A stretch of 14,771 nucleotides of DNA from Oceanospirillaceae bacterium (GCA_003523085.1 DPHD01000098.1:469-15239), one strand, 5' to 3'. Positions 7,656 to 14,769 are shown, counted from the first letter of the stretch. Numbers and translations are program-made. The notes: generated by a model not told the origin, from the letters alone.

Positions 7656-7663
7656 ACTGCCAC

Positions 7664-8092
7664 ATGAGTATTTATAATAACATTTTAGTCGCCATTGATC
7701 TCAACGAAGAAGCCCATAAAGTCGCCTTAAAGGCGTACCAAATCGGCCAGAAAACCGGTGCCAAGATGACTCTCATCCATGTCACCGAACCCTTAAGTTA
7801 TGCTTATGGGGGCGATGTACCTATGGACCTATCAGCCATTCAACAACAGCTACACGAGCATGCACAACAGCGCATGAACGACTTTATCCAACAGCATCAG
7901 CTTAACGAAGTGAGCCAGGTACTCACCTCAGGCCACATCGAAACCGAAGTTCACCGTGTGGCTAATGAGCTGAGTACCGACCTCATCGTTGTGGGCAGCC
8001 ACGGCCGTCATGGGCTAGCCCTGCTGCTGGGCTCGACCTCAAATGGCATTTTGCATGGTGCCACTTGCGATGTGCTAGCGGTTCGAATTTAG
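7664..8092 (+). CDS. uspA: UspA-family universal stress protein
   Basis: This 142-residue single-domain Usp fold begins with the typical hydrophobic strand (NNILVAIDL) and ends with the C-terminal strand CDVLAVRI. The length matches E. coli UspA (144). The loop GSHGRHGLALLLGS (111-124) resembles the nucleotide-binding G-2x-G-9x-G-(S/T) motif, but only 8 residues separate the second and third glycines. Nucleotide binding is therefore possible but not assured. Usp proteins aid survival in stationary phase, starvation or oxygen limitation; the exact role here is unknown. The start at 7664 is set by GGAGG at 7651-7655. The gene stands alone on the plus strand and its TAG stop overlaps the uup stop on the other strand. 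Confidence 0.92.
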   Translation: MSIYNNILVAIDLNEEAHKVALKAYQIGQKTGAKMTLIHVTEPLSYAYGGDVPMDLSAIQQQLHEHAQQRMNDFIQQHQLNEVSQVLTSGHIETEVHRVANELSTDLIVVGSHGRHGLALLLGSTSNGILHGATCDVLAVRI

Positions 8093-9981
8093 TCAGCGTC
8101 GAGTTCGAGCCATCGATCCATGGCCTGCTCTAATGCGGCTTCCAAACTTTCCATATGAGCAAGCTTAGCACTTACCTTGGCTTGGTCTTGGGTATAAAAG
8201 TCGGCTTGGCCCATGGCTTCCTGCAGGGCGGCTATTTCAGCTTCCATGGTTTCCACTAGGGCAGGCAACTGGTCTAACTCGCGTTGCACTTTGTAGCTCA
8301 ACTTTTTCGCCGGTTTGGCTTTTACAGCCGCCTTAACGGGGGTTGCTGCCATACCAGTAGGTTTATTATGCCCCTGTGCGGTAGGCGCTTGTAACCGGCC
8401 ACCACGTCTGACCCAATCTGAATAACCGCCTACCGAATCGGTAATCTGGCCTTGGCCGTCAAACACCAAACATGAAGTTACCACCCGGTCCAAAAAGGCG
8501 CGGTCGTGACTCACTAGCAGTACCGTACCTGGGTAGTTGGCTAACATTTCTTCCAACAATTCCAAGGTTTCAATATCCAAATCATTGGTCGGCTCGTCTA
8601 GTACCAACATATTTGAAGGCTTACTAAACAAACGAGCTAACAACAGGCGATTACGCTCGCCACCGGACAAACTGCTGACCGGACTACGCACGCGTTTAGG
8701 CGAAAATAAGAAGTCGCCCAAGTAGCTCATAACGTGGCGTTCTTTGCCGTTGATATTAATACTCTCACGACCTTCGGCTAGGTTATCCATGACCGTCTTA
8801 GTGAGGTCTAACTGGTCCCTCAATTGGTCGAAATAGGCCACTTCTAGTTTTGTGCCTTGTTGTACTCGACCGGAATTGGGAATCAGCTCACCCAGCAGAA
8901 TTTTTAACAAGGTCGACTTGCCTACACCGTTAGCACCCACTAAACCAATTCGGTCATGCTTGAGCAAGCTCAGGTCAAAGTTCTTAATCAACTGCTGCTC
9001 ACCGTAGCCGTGGCTCACATTTTCCAGCTCACACACCAGTTTTCCAGACTTAGCCGCCTGGGCATGTTGCAGCTTAACATTGCCTTGGCGCTCGCGCCGC
9101 TCGCCACGTTCTTTACGCAACGATTCTAAGGCTCTGACACGGCCCTCATTACGGGTGCGGCGCGCCTTAATACCCTGACGAATCCAAACTTCTTCTTGGG
9201 CCAGCTTCTTGTCAAACAGCGCATTATGGCGCTCTTCGTCTTTTAATTGCTGCTCACGGTATTCTAAAAACTTGTCGTAGCTGCCCGGGAAAGCACTTAG
9301 ACTGCCTCGATCTAACTCAATAATGCGATTCGCCAGAACCTGCAAAAAGCTACGGTCGTGGGTAATAAAGATAATGGCACCGTTAAAGTCTAACAGCTGC
9401 TTTTCGAGCCATTCAATGGCGAGTATGTCTAAGTGGTTAGTGGGTTCGTCCAATAACAACAGCGTAGGTTCTGACACTAAGGCTCGCGCCAAAGCTACGC
9501 GGCGGCGCCAGCCTCCAGACAGCTGACTCAGCAATTGTGTACCGTCTAGCTGTAGGCGGGTTAAAATACGCTCTACTTTAGGTTCCATTTGCCAGCCATC
9601 TAACTCATCAATACGGTGGCTAACCACCTCGAGCTCACGCATGGCTTGATCATCTAGGTCACCCATGGCGATGACTTCGTGGCGTTGGCGCAGGTCATAG
9701 ACCTCACCCATACCCATGGCCACCAATTCACTCACACACAGATCTTCTCGGTCTGGCAGGTCTTGTTGTAAATAACCAATTTTACAGGCGGGACTACGCC
9801 ACACATTGCCACTGTCTGGCAACTGCTCACCCACTAACAATTTGATAAGACTGGACTTGCCCGCACCATTGCGGCCAATCAGACACACCCTGTCGCCTGC
9901 ATTTACCTGTAAATCAACGTCATCAAGGATTGCCACATCGCCAAACGCCAGGTGGACTTGTTGTAACCGCAATAAATTCAT
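8089..9981 (-). CDS. uup: ABC-F family ATPase Uup
   Basis: This 630-residue soluble protein has two ATP-binding cassettes and no membrane segments. Cassette 1 has Walker A GRNGAGKS (36-43), signature LSGGW (154-158) and Walker B LLLLDEP with Glu179. Cassette 2 has GANGVGKS (349-356), LSGGE (438-442) and LVLDEP with Glu463. The linker between them (about 235-300) is long, helical and rich in Arg/Lys, as in ABC-F proteins. After a Lys/Ala-rich spacer (about 540-560), a C-terminal coiled coil (about 562-625) identifies Uup rather than EttA. Uup influences transposon excision, branched DNA intermediates and ribosome function. The ATG (9979-9981) sits 5 bases from an AGGA ribosome site embedded in a 12-base palindrome. 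It converges on uspA. Confidence 0.95.
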   Translation of the reverse strand: MNLLRLQQVHLAFGDVAILDDVDLQVNAGDRVCLIGRNGAGKSSLIKLLVGEQLPDSGNVWRSPACKIGYLQQDLPDREDLCVSELVAMGMGEVYDLRQRHEVIAMGDLDDQAMRELEVVSHRIDELDGWQMEPKVERILTRLQLDGTQLLSQLSGGWRRRVALARALVSEPTLLLLDEPTNHLDILAIEWLEKQLLDFNGAIIFITHDRSFLQVLANRIIELDRGSLSAFPGSYDKFLEYREQQLKDEERHNALFDKKLAQEEVWIRQGIKARRTRNEGRVRALESLRKERGERRERQGNVKLQHAQAAKSGKLVCELENVSHGYGEQQLIKNFDLSLLKHDRIGLVGANGVGKSTLLKILLGELIPNSGRVQQGTKLEVAYFDQLRDQLDLTKTVMDNLAEGRESININGKERHVMSYLGDFLFSPKRVRSPVSSLSGGERNRLLLARLFSKPSNMLVLDEPTNDLDIETLELLEEMLANYPGTVLLVSHDRAFLDRVVTSCLVFDGQGQITDSVGGYSDWVRRGGRLQAPTAQGHNKPTGMAATPVKAAVKAKPAKKLSYKVQRELDQLPALVETMEAEIAALQEAMGQADFYTQDQAKVSAKLAHMESLEAALEQAMDRWLELDAD

Positions 9982-9992
9982 TAGGATCCTAA
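9981..9992. repeat. 12-base perfect palindrome over the uup ribosome site
   Basis: TTAGGATCCTAA is perfectly self-complementary. It includes the AGGA ribosome site of uup and touches the first base of its start codon. It could be an operator or an RNA pairing element that limits translation, or a coincidence. Confidence 0.4.
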
Positions 9993-10057
9993 AGCTTTAA
10001 TCTAAAATACTAGTCATTTAACACTCACTAGCATGTATATGCATTGAAATTTTGTTA

Positions 10058-10084
10058 ATTATACCGTTTCTTCTAGGCTTTCAG
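10058..10084 (-). promoter_or_regulatory. Candidate uup promoter
   Basis: A perfect -10 TATAAT lies on the minus strand at 10058-10063, with a weak -35-like CTGAAA (10079-10084) 15 bases upstream. The start would fall near 10051, giving a leader of about 70 bases. The -35 and its spacing are poor, so the call rests mainly on the -10. Confidence 0.4.
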
Positions 10085-10088
10085 ATAC

Positions 10089-10125
10089 TTATAGGTTACA
10101 AATCGACACAAAACGACGCCTATAA
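10089..10125. repeat. Inverted repeat between uup and the CheZ-like gene
   Basis: TTATAGG (10089-10095) and CCTATAA (10119-10125) are perfect 7-base inverted arms with centres 30 bases apart, about three helical turns. They lie directly upstream of the candidate -35 for the plus-strand gene and just upstream of the uup promoter. They could be a shared operator. Short AT-rich arms make chance a real possibility. Confidence 0.25.
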
Positions 10126-10128
10126 AAG

Positions 10129-10158
10129 TTGCAACAAGTGAAAAAATAAGCCGATAAT
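10129..10158 (+). promoter_or_regulatory. Candidate promoter of the CheZ-like gene and tatD
   Basis: TTGCAA (10129-10134) and GATAAT (10153-10158, 5 of 6 match) are spaced by 18 bases. Transcription would start near 10165, leaving about 50 bases before the ATG at 10217. This is inferred from consensus matches only. Confidence 0.4.
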
Positions 10159-10216
10159 AGACCCTAGACTAAAAGCAGTATCATATTCGTACCATTTTAA
10201 CCCATGGATTTTTTGG

Positions 10217-10789
10217 ATGACCACTTCCGATGTAAGTAAAAGTGCCACCTTGAGTAACTACAGCCACATCAAAGATACATTAACGATGTTAGGCATTACC
10301 ATTGCCCAAATTCGCACCAGCTTAAGTGACAGCAACTCAAACGTAGACACCTTGAGCGGCACCTTTGCGCAAATCGCTGACAACGTACTCACCATCCAAG
10401 ACTCGGCCATGTCCATCAAATGCCAGGACCCTAAAGACCAAATGGAGCTTGAATTGATTCAAGCCGCCTCCACCGCTGCCAAGGTTAAAGTCGGCCAAGC
10501 GGTGGTTGATTTTCAATTTTTTGACCGCCTAGAGCAACGCTTGAGCCATGTCATTAGAAGCCTTGATGACATGTCTGCGCTGATTCAAAACCCCGATCGA
10601 TTACAAGACCCAATGGCATGGATGGAACTGCAATCTAACCTTCATGACTCCTACTCCATGGAATCTGAACGCCTCATGTTTGCATCCATCATGGGTGGTT
10701 CTAGTATTGAAGAAGCCATTGCTATTTATCACGCCAACACCCCTGAAGAAGCTGAAGAAACTGAAGCAGACGACGTTGAGATGTTCTAA
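10217..10789 (+). CDS. Helical protein with CheZ-like DxxxQ motif, function unproven
   Basis: The 190-residue product is soluble and predicted almost entirely helical. Two long helices (about 12-65 and 75-125) could form a hairpin. In the second, DFQFFDRLEQRLSHVIRSL contains Asp103 and Gln107 in the DxxxQ spacing used by the CheY-P phosphatase CheZ (E. coli Asp143 and Gln147 in DFQDLTGQ). The C-terminus is an acidic tail (176-190) ending DDVEMF, which recalls the CheZ C-terminal CheY-binding peptide with its acidic residues and final Phe. A role in dephosphorylating a response regulator is inference; no che or flagellar gene is in the window. The ribosome site is weak (GGA about 9 bases upstream). 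The end overlaps tatD by 14 bases. I cannot assign a named family with certainty. Confidence 0.8.
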   Translation: MTTSDVSKSATLSNYSHIKDTLTMLGITIAQIRTSLSDSNSNVDTLSGTFAQIADNVLTIQDSAMSIKCQDPKDQMELELIQAASTAAKVKVGQAVVDFQFFDRLEQRLSHVIRSLDDMSALIQNPDRLQDPMAWMELQSNLHDSYSMESERLMFASIMGGSSIEEAIAIYHANTPEEAEETEADDVEMF

Positions 10790-11600
10790 CTTAACCGATA
10801 TTGGTGTCAACTTAACCAATGATCGTTTTGATAAAGACCGTAGCGCCGTTATTGAACGGGCTCAAAGCGCCGGCATCCACCGTCAAATTATTACCGGCAC
10901 CAACCTCGCTTCTAGCCAGCAAGCTTTACAGCTCAGTATAGACCATAGTTCAAAATCACAACTCTTTGCCACTGCTGGTTTTCACCCCCATGATGCCAGC
11001 CAAAACAACGCTCAAACTTGGGCCCAACTAAGCCCCCTATGGCAACATAAAAATGTGGTTGCTATCGGCGAAACGGGGCTCGATTTTAACCGTAACTTTT
11101 CCACCCCAAGCGCTCAACTGGAGAGCTTTGAAAAACACCTTCAAGCCGCAGCAGAGATACAGCTGCCACTGTTTTTACACGAACGTGATGCAGCGGACGC
11201 TTTTTTAGAGCTATTGTCTGACTACCGTCATCAGATCGACAAAGCGGTATTACACTGTTTCACCGGCACCGAGGCATTTCTACGTCGACTGCTGGAGTTA
11301 GACATTCACATTGGTATTACCGGCTGGATCTGTGACGAGCGCCGTGGCGGGCACTTACACGATGCGGTCAAACTGATTCCGCAAAATCGGCTTATGTTAG
11401 AGACCGACGCACCCTACTTGCTGCCACGGGACATGCGCCCCAAACCTAAATCGAGCCGTAATGAACCGGCTTTTCTTAAGCATATTTGTCAACGTGTGGC
11501 ACACTATCGCGGCCAAAGCGAAGACAGTCTAGCGCAACAATCTGAAGCTACCGTGGTGGATTTTTTTGGCTTTAACTCTACGCTAGAAGAAACTGAGTAA
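10776..11600 (+). CDS. tatD: TatD metal-dependent deoxyribonuclease
   Basis: TatD is a cytosolic TIM-barrel metallo-hydrolase, a 3'-5' DNA exonuclease linked to DNA repair and DNA breakdown. The 274-residue product follows E. coli TatD closely: DIGVNLTNDRF at the N-terminus, GFHPHD (68-73), GETGLDFNRNFST with Glu99, FLHERDA with His135, LHCFTGT with His160, ITGWICDERRG, and LETDAPYLLPRD with metal ligand Asp211. The frame is open from an ATG at 10644, but those 44 residues do not match TatD. The only start codon just before DIGVNL is TTG at 10776, inside the preceding gene, with a weak GAAG site about 9 bases upstream. The 3' end overlaps the convergent glutaredoxin-like gene by 23 bases. Confidence 0.93.
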   Translation: MRCSNLTDIGVNLTNDRFDKDRSAVIERAQSAGIHRQIITGTNLASSQQALQLSIDHSSKSQLFATAGFHPHDASQNNAQTWAQLSPLWQHKNVVAIGETGLDFNRNFSTPSAQLESFEKHLQAAAEIQLPLFLHERDAADAFLELLSDYRHQIDKAVLHCFTGTEAFLRRLLELDIHIGITGWICDERRGGHLHDAVKLIPQNRLMLETDAPYLLPRDMRPKPKSSRNEPAFLKHICQRVAHYRGQSEDSLAQQSEATVVDFFGFNSTLEETE

Positions 11601-11832
11601 GCATTTGTCGATCAAACGGCCAATTCAGTTCTTGCCGACTATCGACACAGTACAACACCGGAATACGCGTGCCGTAACGCGCCAACAAAGCGTCTGATTC
11701 GGCGATATCCACGAGTATGATGTCGCTAGTCTCAAAGTTTACCCATTGTACCAACAAGGCTTCCGCATCATCACACAAATGACAGCCGGAAGTGCCCATT
11801 AGCTCAAATTGACGCTTATTATTGGCTGGCAT
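11578..11832 (-). CDS. Glutaredoxin-like protein (DUF836 type)
   Basis: This 84-residue thioredoxin-fold protein has a CxxC redox centre, Cys17-His-Leu-Cys20 in GTSGCHLCDD, and the cis-proline Pro58 in TRIPVLY. The size and the GCHLC signature fit the small glutaredoxin-like DUF836 family, whose electron partners and substrates are largely unknown. It probably carries out thiol-disulfide exchange in the cytosol. Its ATG (11830-11832) follows the stop of the XRE-cupin gene after one base (TAATATG), so the two are very likely translated in a coupled way. It is the last gene of the minus-strand operon and overlaps the end of tatD. Confidence 0.9.
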   Translation of the reverse strand: MPANNKRQFELMGTSGCHLCDDAEALLVQWVNFETSDIILVDIAESDALLARYGTRIPVLYCVDSRQELNWPFDRQMLTQFLLA

Positions 11833-11833
11833 A

Positions 11834-12382
11834 TTACACCGTTGCCGGGTTGTTAACGCTCACCAATACACACACTTCGTCACCGGTATTACGAAAACGG
11901 TGAGGCTGAGAACTGGCAAAATAATAAGCATCACCCGGGCCTAAGGTTTGGGTTTTATCGGCCACGGTGACTTCGAGATGGCCACTGATGACGATACCCG
12001 CTTCTTCGCCTTCGTGTAACAACATGTCGGAGCCGGTATCAGCACCTATGGGGTAAGTTTCATGTAGTAATGACAGACTGCGGGGTTCATGATTATAGCC
12101 CACTAAACGCATGGCTACCTTACCGTACCCCATGTCTGGCAACTCGCTACTGGTATAAAAAACTTGCTGTTGTACCTGGACTTCATCGGCAAAAAACGCT
12201 GGCAGTGACATTGGTACACCGTCGAGCACTTTTTTTAATGAGCTCACCGAGGGGCTGACTCGATTTTGCTCAATCAAGGAAATAGTGCTATTGGTTACGC
12301 CCGCACGTTTGGCTAACTCTCGCTGCGATAAGCCACGTTTTTTCCGCACCTCTTTAAGGCGTGCTCCCACATCAAGGCTCAT
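11834..12382 (-). CDS. XRE-cupin transcriptional regulator, PuuR/PauR type
   Basis: The 182-residue protein joins an N-terminal helix-turn-helix (about 7-62) to a C-terminal cupin (about 103-178). The HTH includes LSQRELAKRAGVTNSTISLI and the SPSVSSLKKVLDG stretch typical of PuuR and PauR, which control polyamine catabolism in E. coli and Pseudomonas. The cupin shows LLHEGEEAGIVISG (His123, Glu126, Glu127) and GPGDAYYF followed by His161. Overall length matches PuuR (185). No polyamine gene is nearby, so the ligand and targets are uncertain. Its ATG lies within the end of rmuC (11-base overlap), with GGA about 9 bases upstream. The next gene starts one base after its stop. I see no dedicated promoter, though one inside rmuC cannot be excluded. 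Confidence 0.92.
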   Translation of the reverse strand: MSLDVGARLKEVRKKRGLSQRELAKRAGVTNSTISLIEQNRVSPSVSSLKKVLDGVPMSLPAFFADEVQVQQQVFYTSSELPDMGYGKVAMRLVGYNHEPRSLSLLHETYPIGADTGSDMLLHEGEEAGIVISGHLEVTVADKTQTLGPGDAYYFASSQPHRFRNTGDEVCVLVSVNNPATV

Positions 12383-13748
12383 TGGCAGATTCCAATGTTG
12401 AGCCCGCTTCTTCCGCCGCTTCTATAAGGGCATCGGGCAAGGCTTTTTTAGGTTGTAAACCACCTAATTTGACAATGGTTTGGGCTCGATTAATCAAATT
12501 TCCGCGTCCAGAGGTGAGGCGTTTATGAGCGGTATCGTAGGCGTCTTGGGCACGCACTAAGTGGTTACCTACACCATCCATGGAAGTCACAAAATCAACT
12601 AGCTTTTTATGCATTTCTTCGGCTTGGCGGGATATTTCTTTGGCGTTTTGAGTTTGATGTTCGTAGCGCCAAATATTGTGAATAGTACGCAACACCATCA
12701 GCAAGGTGGCTGGGCTGACAATCATAATGTTGTTTTTCATGGCACTAACAAACAATTCAGAATCCGCCTGTAAGGCCAACATATATGCCGATTCAATGGG
12801 AATAAACAACAACACATAGTCTAAGCTGCGCAGCCCTTCAGCCGCTTCGTAGGACTTGCCACTAAGGCCTTTAATATGGGCTTTTACAGAGGCTAAATGC
12901 TCATTCAATGCATGCTTACGCTGGTCTTCCGACTCGGCGCTCTGGTAACGTTCATAGGCCACCAGGGTAACCTTAGAGTCCACCACCACATCTTTCTTTT
13001 CGGGCATGTGAATAATGGCATCTGGCTGCAAACGCTTACCGTCCGTTTGCGTTAGGTTAACTTGCACGTGGTACTCATGATCCTTACGCAAGCCTGACTG
13101 CTCTAATACTTGCTCCAATACCATTTCACCCCAATTACCTTGGGTTTTGTTGTCGCCTTTAAGGGCCTTGGTCAGGTTGATGGCATCACTACTGAGCTGA
13201 TTATTGAGTTCCAACAAGCTGTTTATTTGCTGGGTAAGACCTGCCCTATCACGTGCTTCTTTGTCATATACGTCGTCCACTTTTTTACGAAAGTCGCCTA
13301 ATTGTTGCTTTAGAGGGTTGAGCAAATGGCCTAATTGATCTTGGTTTTTAGTGGATAGCTCACTGCTTTGTTGTTTTAGAGACTGTTCGGCAAACTGTTT
13401 TAAATAGGCCTCGAAGGAGGCTTTATTTTGCTCTAATTGCTGTAGCTGGAGTTGGTGAGCTGCTTGCTGCGCACTGACTTGTGTTTGTAGGCTAGCGTTT
13501 GTAGCACCAGCCTGACTTAACTCTTGTTGCAACTGAGCCAACTGCTGCAGACTGTCTTGAGACTGGTCCTGCAGCTGCTGATTTTGTAATTGCGCTTGCT
13601 CTAGCTTAACTTCTAGCTGTGCCACTGCCACTTGTGCAGCAACATCTTCAGCAGCGCCTTGGGGTTGTTTAGGGCCCGCTCTAAGCGCATAAAGGCCAAA
13701 CACGGCCATGGCGACGGCTAAGCCCCATGGTAAATAGTCTAACACCAT
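12372..13748 (-). CDS. rmuC: DNA recombination protein RmuC
   Basis: RmuC limits inversions at short inverted repeats and is thought to be a nuclease-fold protein acting on DNA. The 458-residue product has an N-terminal membrane anchor (about residues 5-22), a long Gln-rich coiled coil (about 35-190) and the conserved RmuC domain (about 195-430). Recognisable motifs are GNWGE (204-208), QPDAIIHMP with VVVDSKV (241-260; a PD-(D/E)xK-like pattern with Asp243, Asp257 and Lys259), FIPIES (315-320), SPATLL (345-350) and SGRGNL (413-418). It starts one base after the preceding gene (TAATATG) and overlaps the XRE-cupin gene by 11 bases, so it sits in the middle of a tight operon. Confidence 0.95.
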   Translation of the reverse strand: MVLDYLPWGLAVAMAVFGLYALRAGPKQPQGAAEDVAAQVAVAQLEVKLEQAQLQNQQLQDQSQDSLQQLAQLQQELSQAGATNASLQTQVSAQQAAHQLQLQQLEQNKASFEAYLKQFAEQSLKQQSSELSTKNQDQLGHLLNPLKQQLGDFRKKVDDVYDKEARDRAGLTQQINSLLELNNQLSSDAINLTKALKGDNKTQGNWGEMVLEQVLEQSGLRKDHEYHVQVNLTQTDGKRLQPDAIIHMPEKKDVVVDSKVTLVAYERYQSAESEDQRKHALNEHLASVKAHIKGLSGKSYEAAEGLRSLDYVLLFIPIESAYMLALQADSELFVSAMKNNIMIVSPATLLMVLRTIHNIWRYEHQTQNAKEISRQAEEMHKKLVDFVTSMDGVGNHLVRAQDAYDTAHKRLTSGRGNLINRAQTIVKLGGLQPKKALPDALIEAAEEAGSTLESANEP

Positions 13749-13749
13749 A

Positions 13750-14091
13750 TTAAGCAGCCCAACCTTGCACCATAGGCACTAAGCCAACCAGTGATAGGCC
13801 GGTGTAAACTAAAGTGGCGCGTTTAGGGTTAAGCATGCGGCGTAGGAAAATATAGTAAATTGCAGGAAAACTAATGACTAAAAAGCTCACGGGAATCCAC
13901 CAAGCAAAGTGCTGGCCGCCATACACCAAGCTAGCGATCAAAGCCACCACAGCTAAGTTTCCGGCAATCAGGTAGGGGGCAGGAACAGTGATTTGGTTGG
14001 CTTGTAAAACGTCATGGCTAACTTGGCGTGCGCTTAACGCGGCAGCCATGGCAAAAGCACCAGTGAGTGTGAAAATATAGATAGGTTCCAT
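13750..14091 (-). CDS. Small integral membrane protein of unknown function
   Basis: The 113-residue product has about four hydrophobic segments: roughly 5-21, 38-58, 63-84 and 92-110. Polar turns separate them, including RQVSHDVLQANQ (22-33) and RRMLNPKRA (84-92). No signal-peptide cleavage site, cofactor motif or catalytic residue is visible. It is probably an inner-membrane protein. The ATG (14089-14091) has a GGAAAG site about 8 bases upstream. The stop lies one base before the rmuC start, so it belongs to the rmuC operon. I do not recognise the family. Confidence 0.78.
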   Translation of the reverse strand: MEPIYIFTLTGAFAMAAALSARQVSHDVLQANQITVPAPYLIAGNLAVVALIASLVYGGQHFAWWIPVSFLVISFPAIYYIFLRRMLNPKRATLVYTGLSLVGLVPMVQGWAA

Positions 14092-14136
14092 GGGCGTCTT
14101 TCCGTATGGCTAAGGTCAGGCACAATGGTAACAAAA

Positions 14137-14769
14137 TTAGTGTAACGCTTCACCCAGTGCGGGCTGTTTTGGTCGTAGCAAATCAAATTTTTGACGTAGT
14201 TCAACGAGGGGTTTAAGACCATGATCCAATGGGTCTTCGGGTAAATCTAACCAGTTAACGCTATGAATACGCGTCATTAGGTCATACTCGCCAACAATGG
14301 CATCTAAAAACATAAGTGCCGCATCGGTTTGTGGGGCGTCGTCGAGCATTGGCAAGTCTTCAAGATACAAATCTAAATGTAACTCTTGGCCAATGTTGCG
14401 CAAACCAAAATACAGTTCATCCAGCTCTAACACAGCGTCGCCAATTTCAATGGCTTCTGGGATTTGCTCTACCCTAGGGTTAAAAGCCAACACCTTGATG
14501 CGTTCTATAGGGGGTGCCGCAGCAACCAAAAATAACACCGTATCAATACTCTGACTAAAACCATCACAACCAAACACCAACTCAATGCCTGTTCCATTTT
14601 GGTCACGAGCACAGAACACCGTCAGGTGTGGATCGATATCCGACAACTGATCTTGCACTTGCTGCAACAACTCATGGGCCAGTTCGGTTTCTTCGTTAAC
14701 CAAACTACGCAGTTGGTCTGCATTGTTAGTCACAAGTTGCCAGAAGCTGTCTATGGGAGAGTGGTTCAT
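14137..14769 (-). CDS. Acidic cytosolic protein of unknown function
   Basis: The 210-residue product is acidic and soluble. After an N-terminal helical part (about 7-45), strands and helices include IELVFGCDGFSQSID (62-76), LVAAAPPIERIKVLAFNPR (81-99), MFLDAIVGEYDLMTRI (153-168) and PLVELRQKFD (187-196). This pattern resembles a poorly described family with an (I/V)xxDG...LVxAAP...W/KVxAFxPR core and a GEYDxxT motif; I recall such proteins but no proven function. The ATG at 14767-14769 is two bases from the window edge, so its ribosome site is out of view and a longer start cannot be excluded. It is the first visible gene of the rmuC operon, with 45 bases before the next gene. Confidence 0.78.
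   Translation of the reverse strand: MNHSPIDSFWQLVTNNADQLRSLVNEETELAHELLQQVQDQLSDIDPHLTVFCARDQNGTGIELVFGCDGFSQSIDTVLFLVAAAPPIERIKVLAFNPRVEQIPEAIEIGDAVLELDELYFGLRNIGQELHLDLYLEDLPMLDDAPQTDAALMFLDAIVGEYDLMTRIHSVNWLDLPEDPLDHGLKPLVELRQKFDLLRPKQPALGEALH

Noticed and set aside
7649..7663. TTG start giving uspA five extra residues
   Set aside because: The codons would include the GGAGG ribosome site that serves the ATG at 7664.
10644..10775. ATG-started 44-residue extension of the tatD frame
   Set aside because: It runs deep inside the upstream gene, has no match to TatD, and DIGVNLTN is the known N-terminus of the family.
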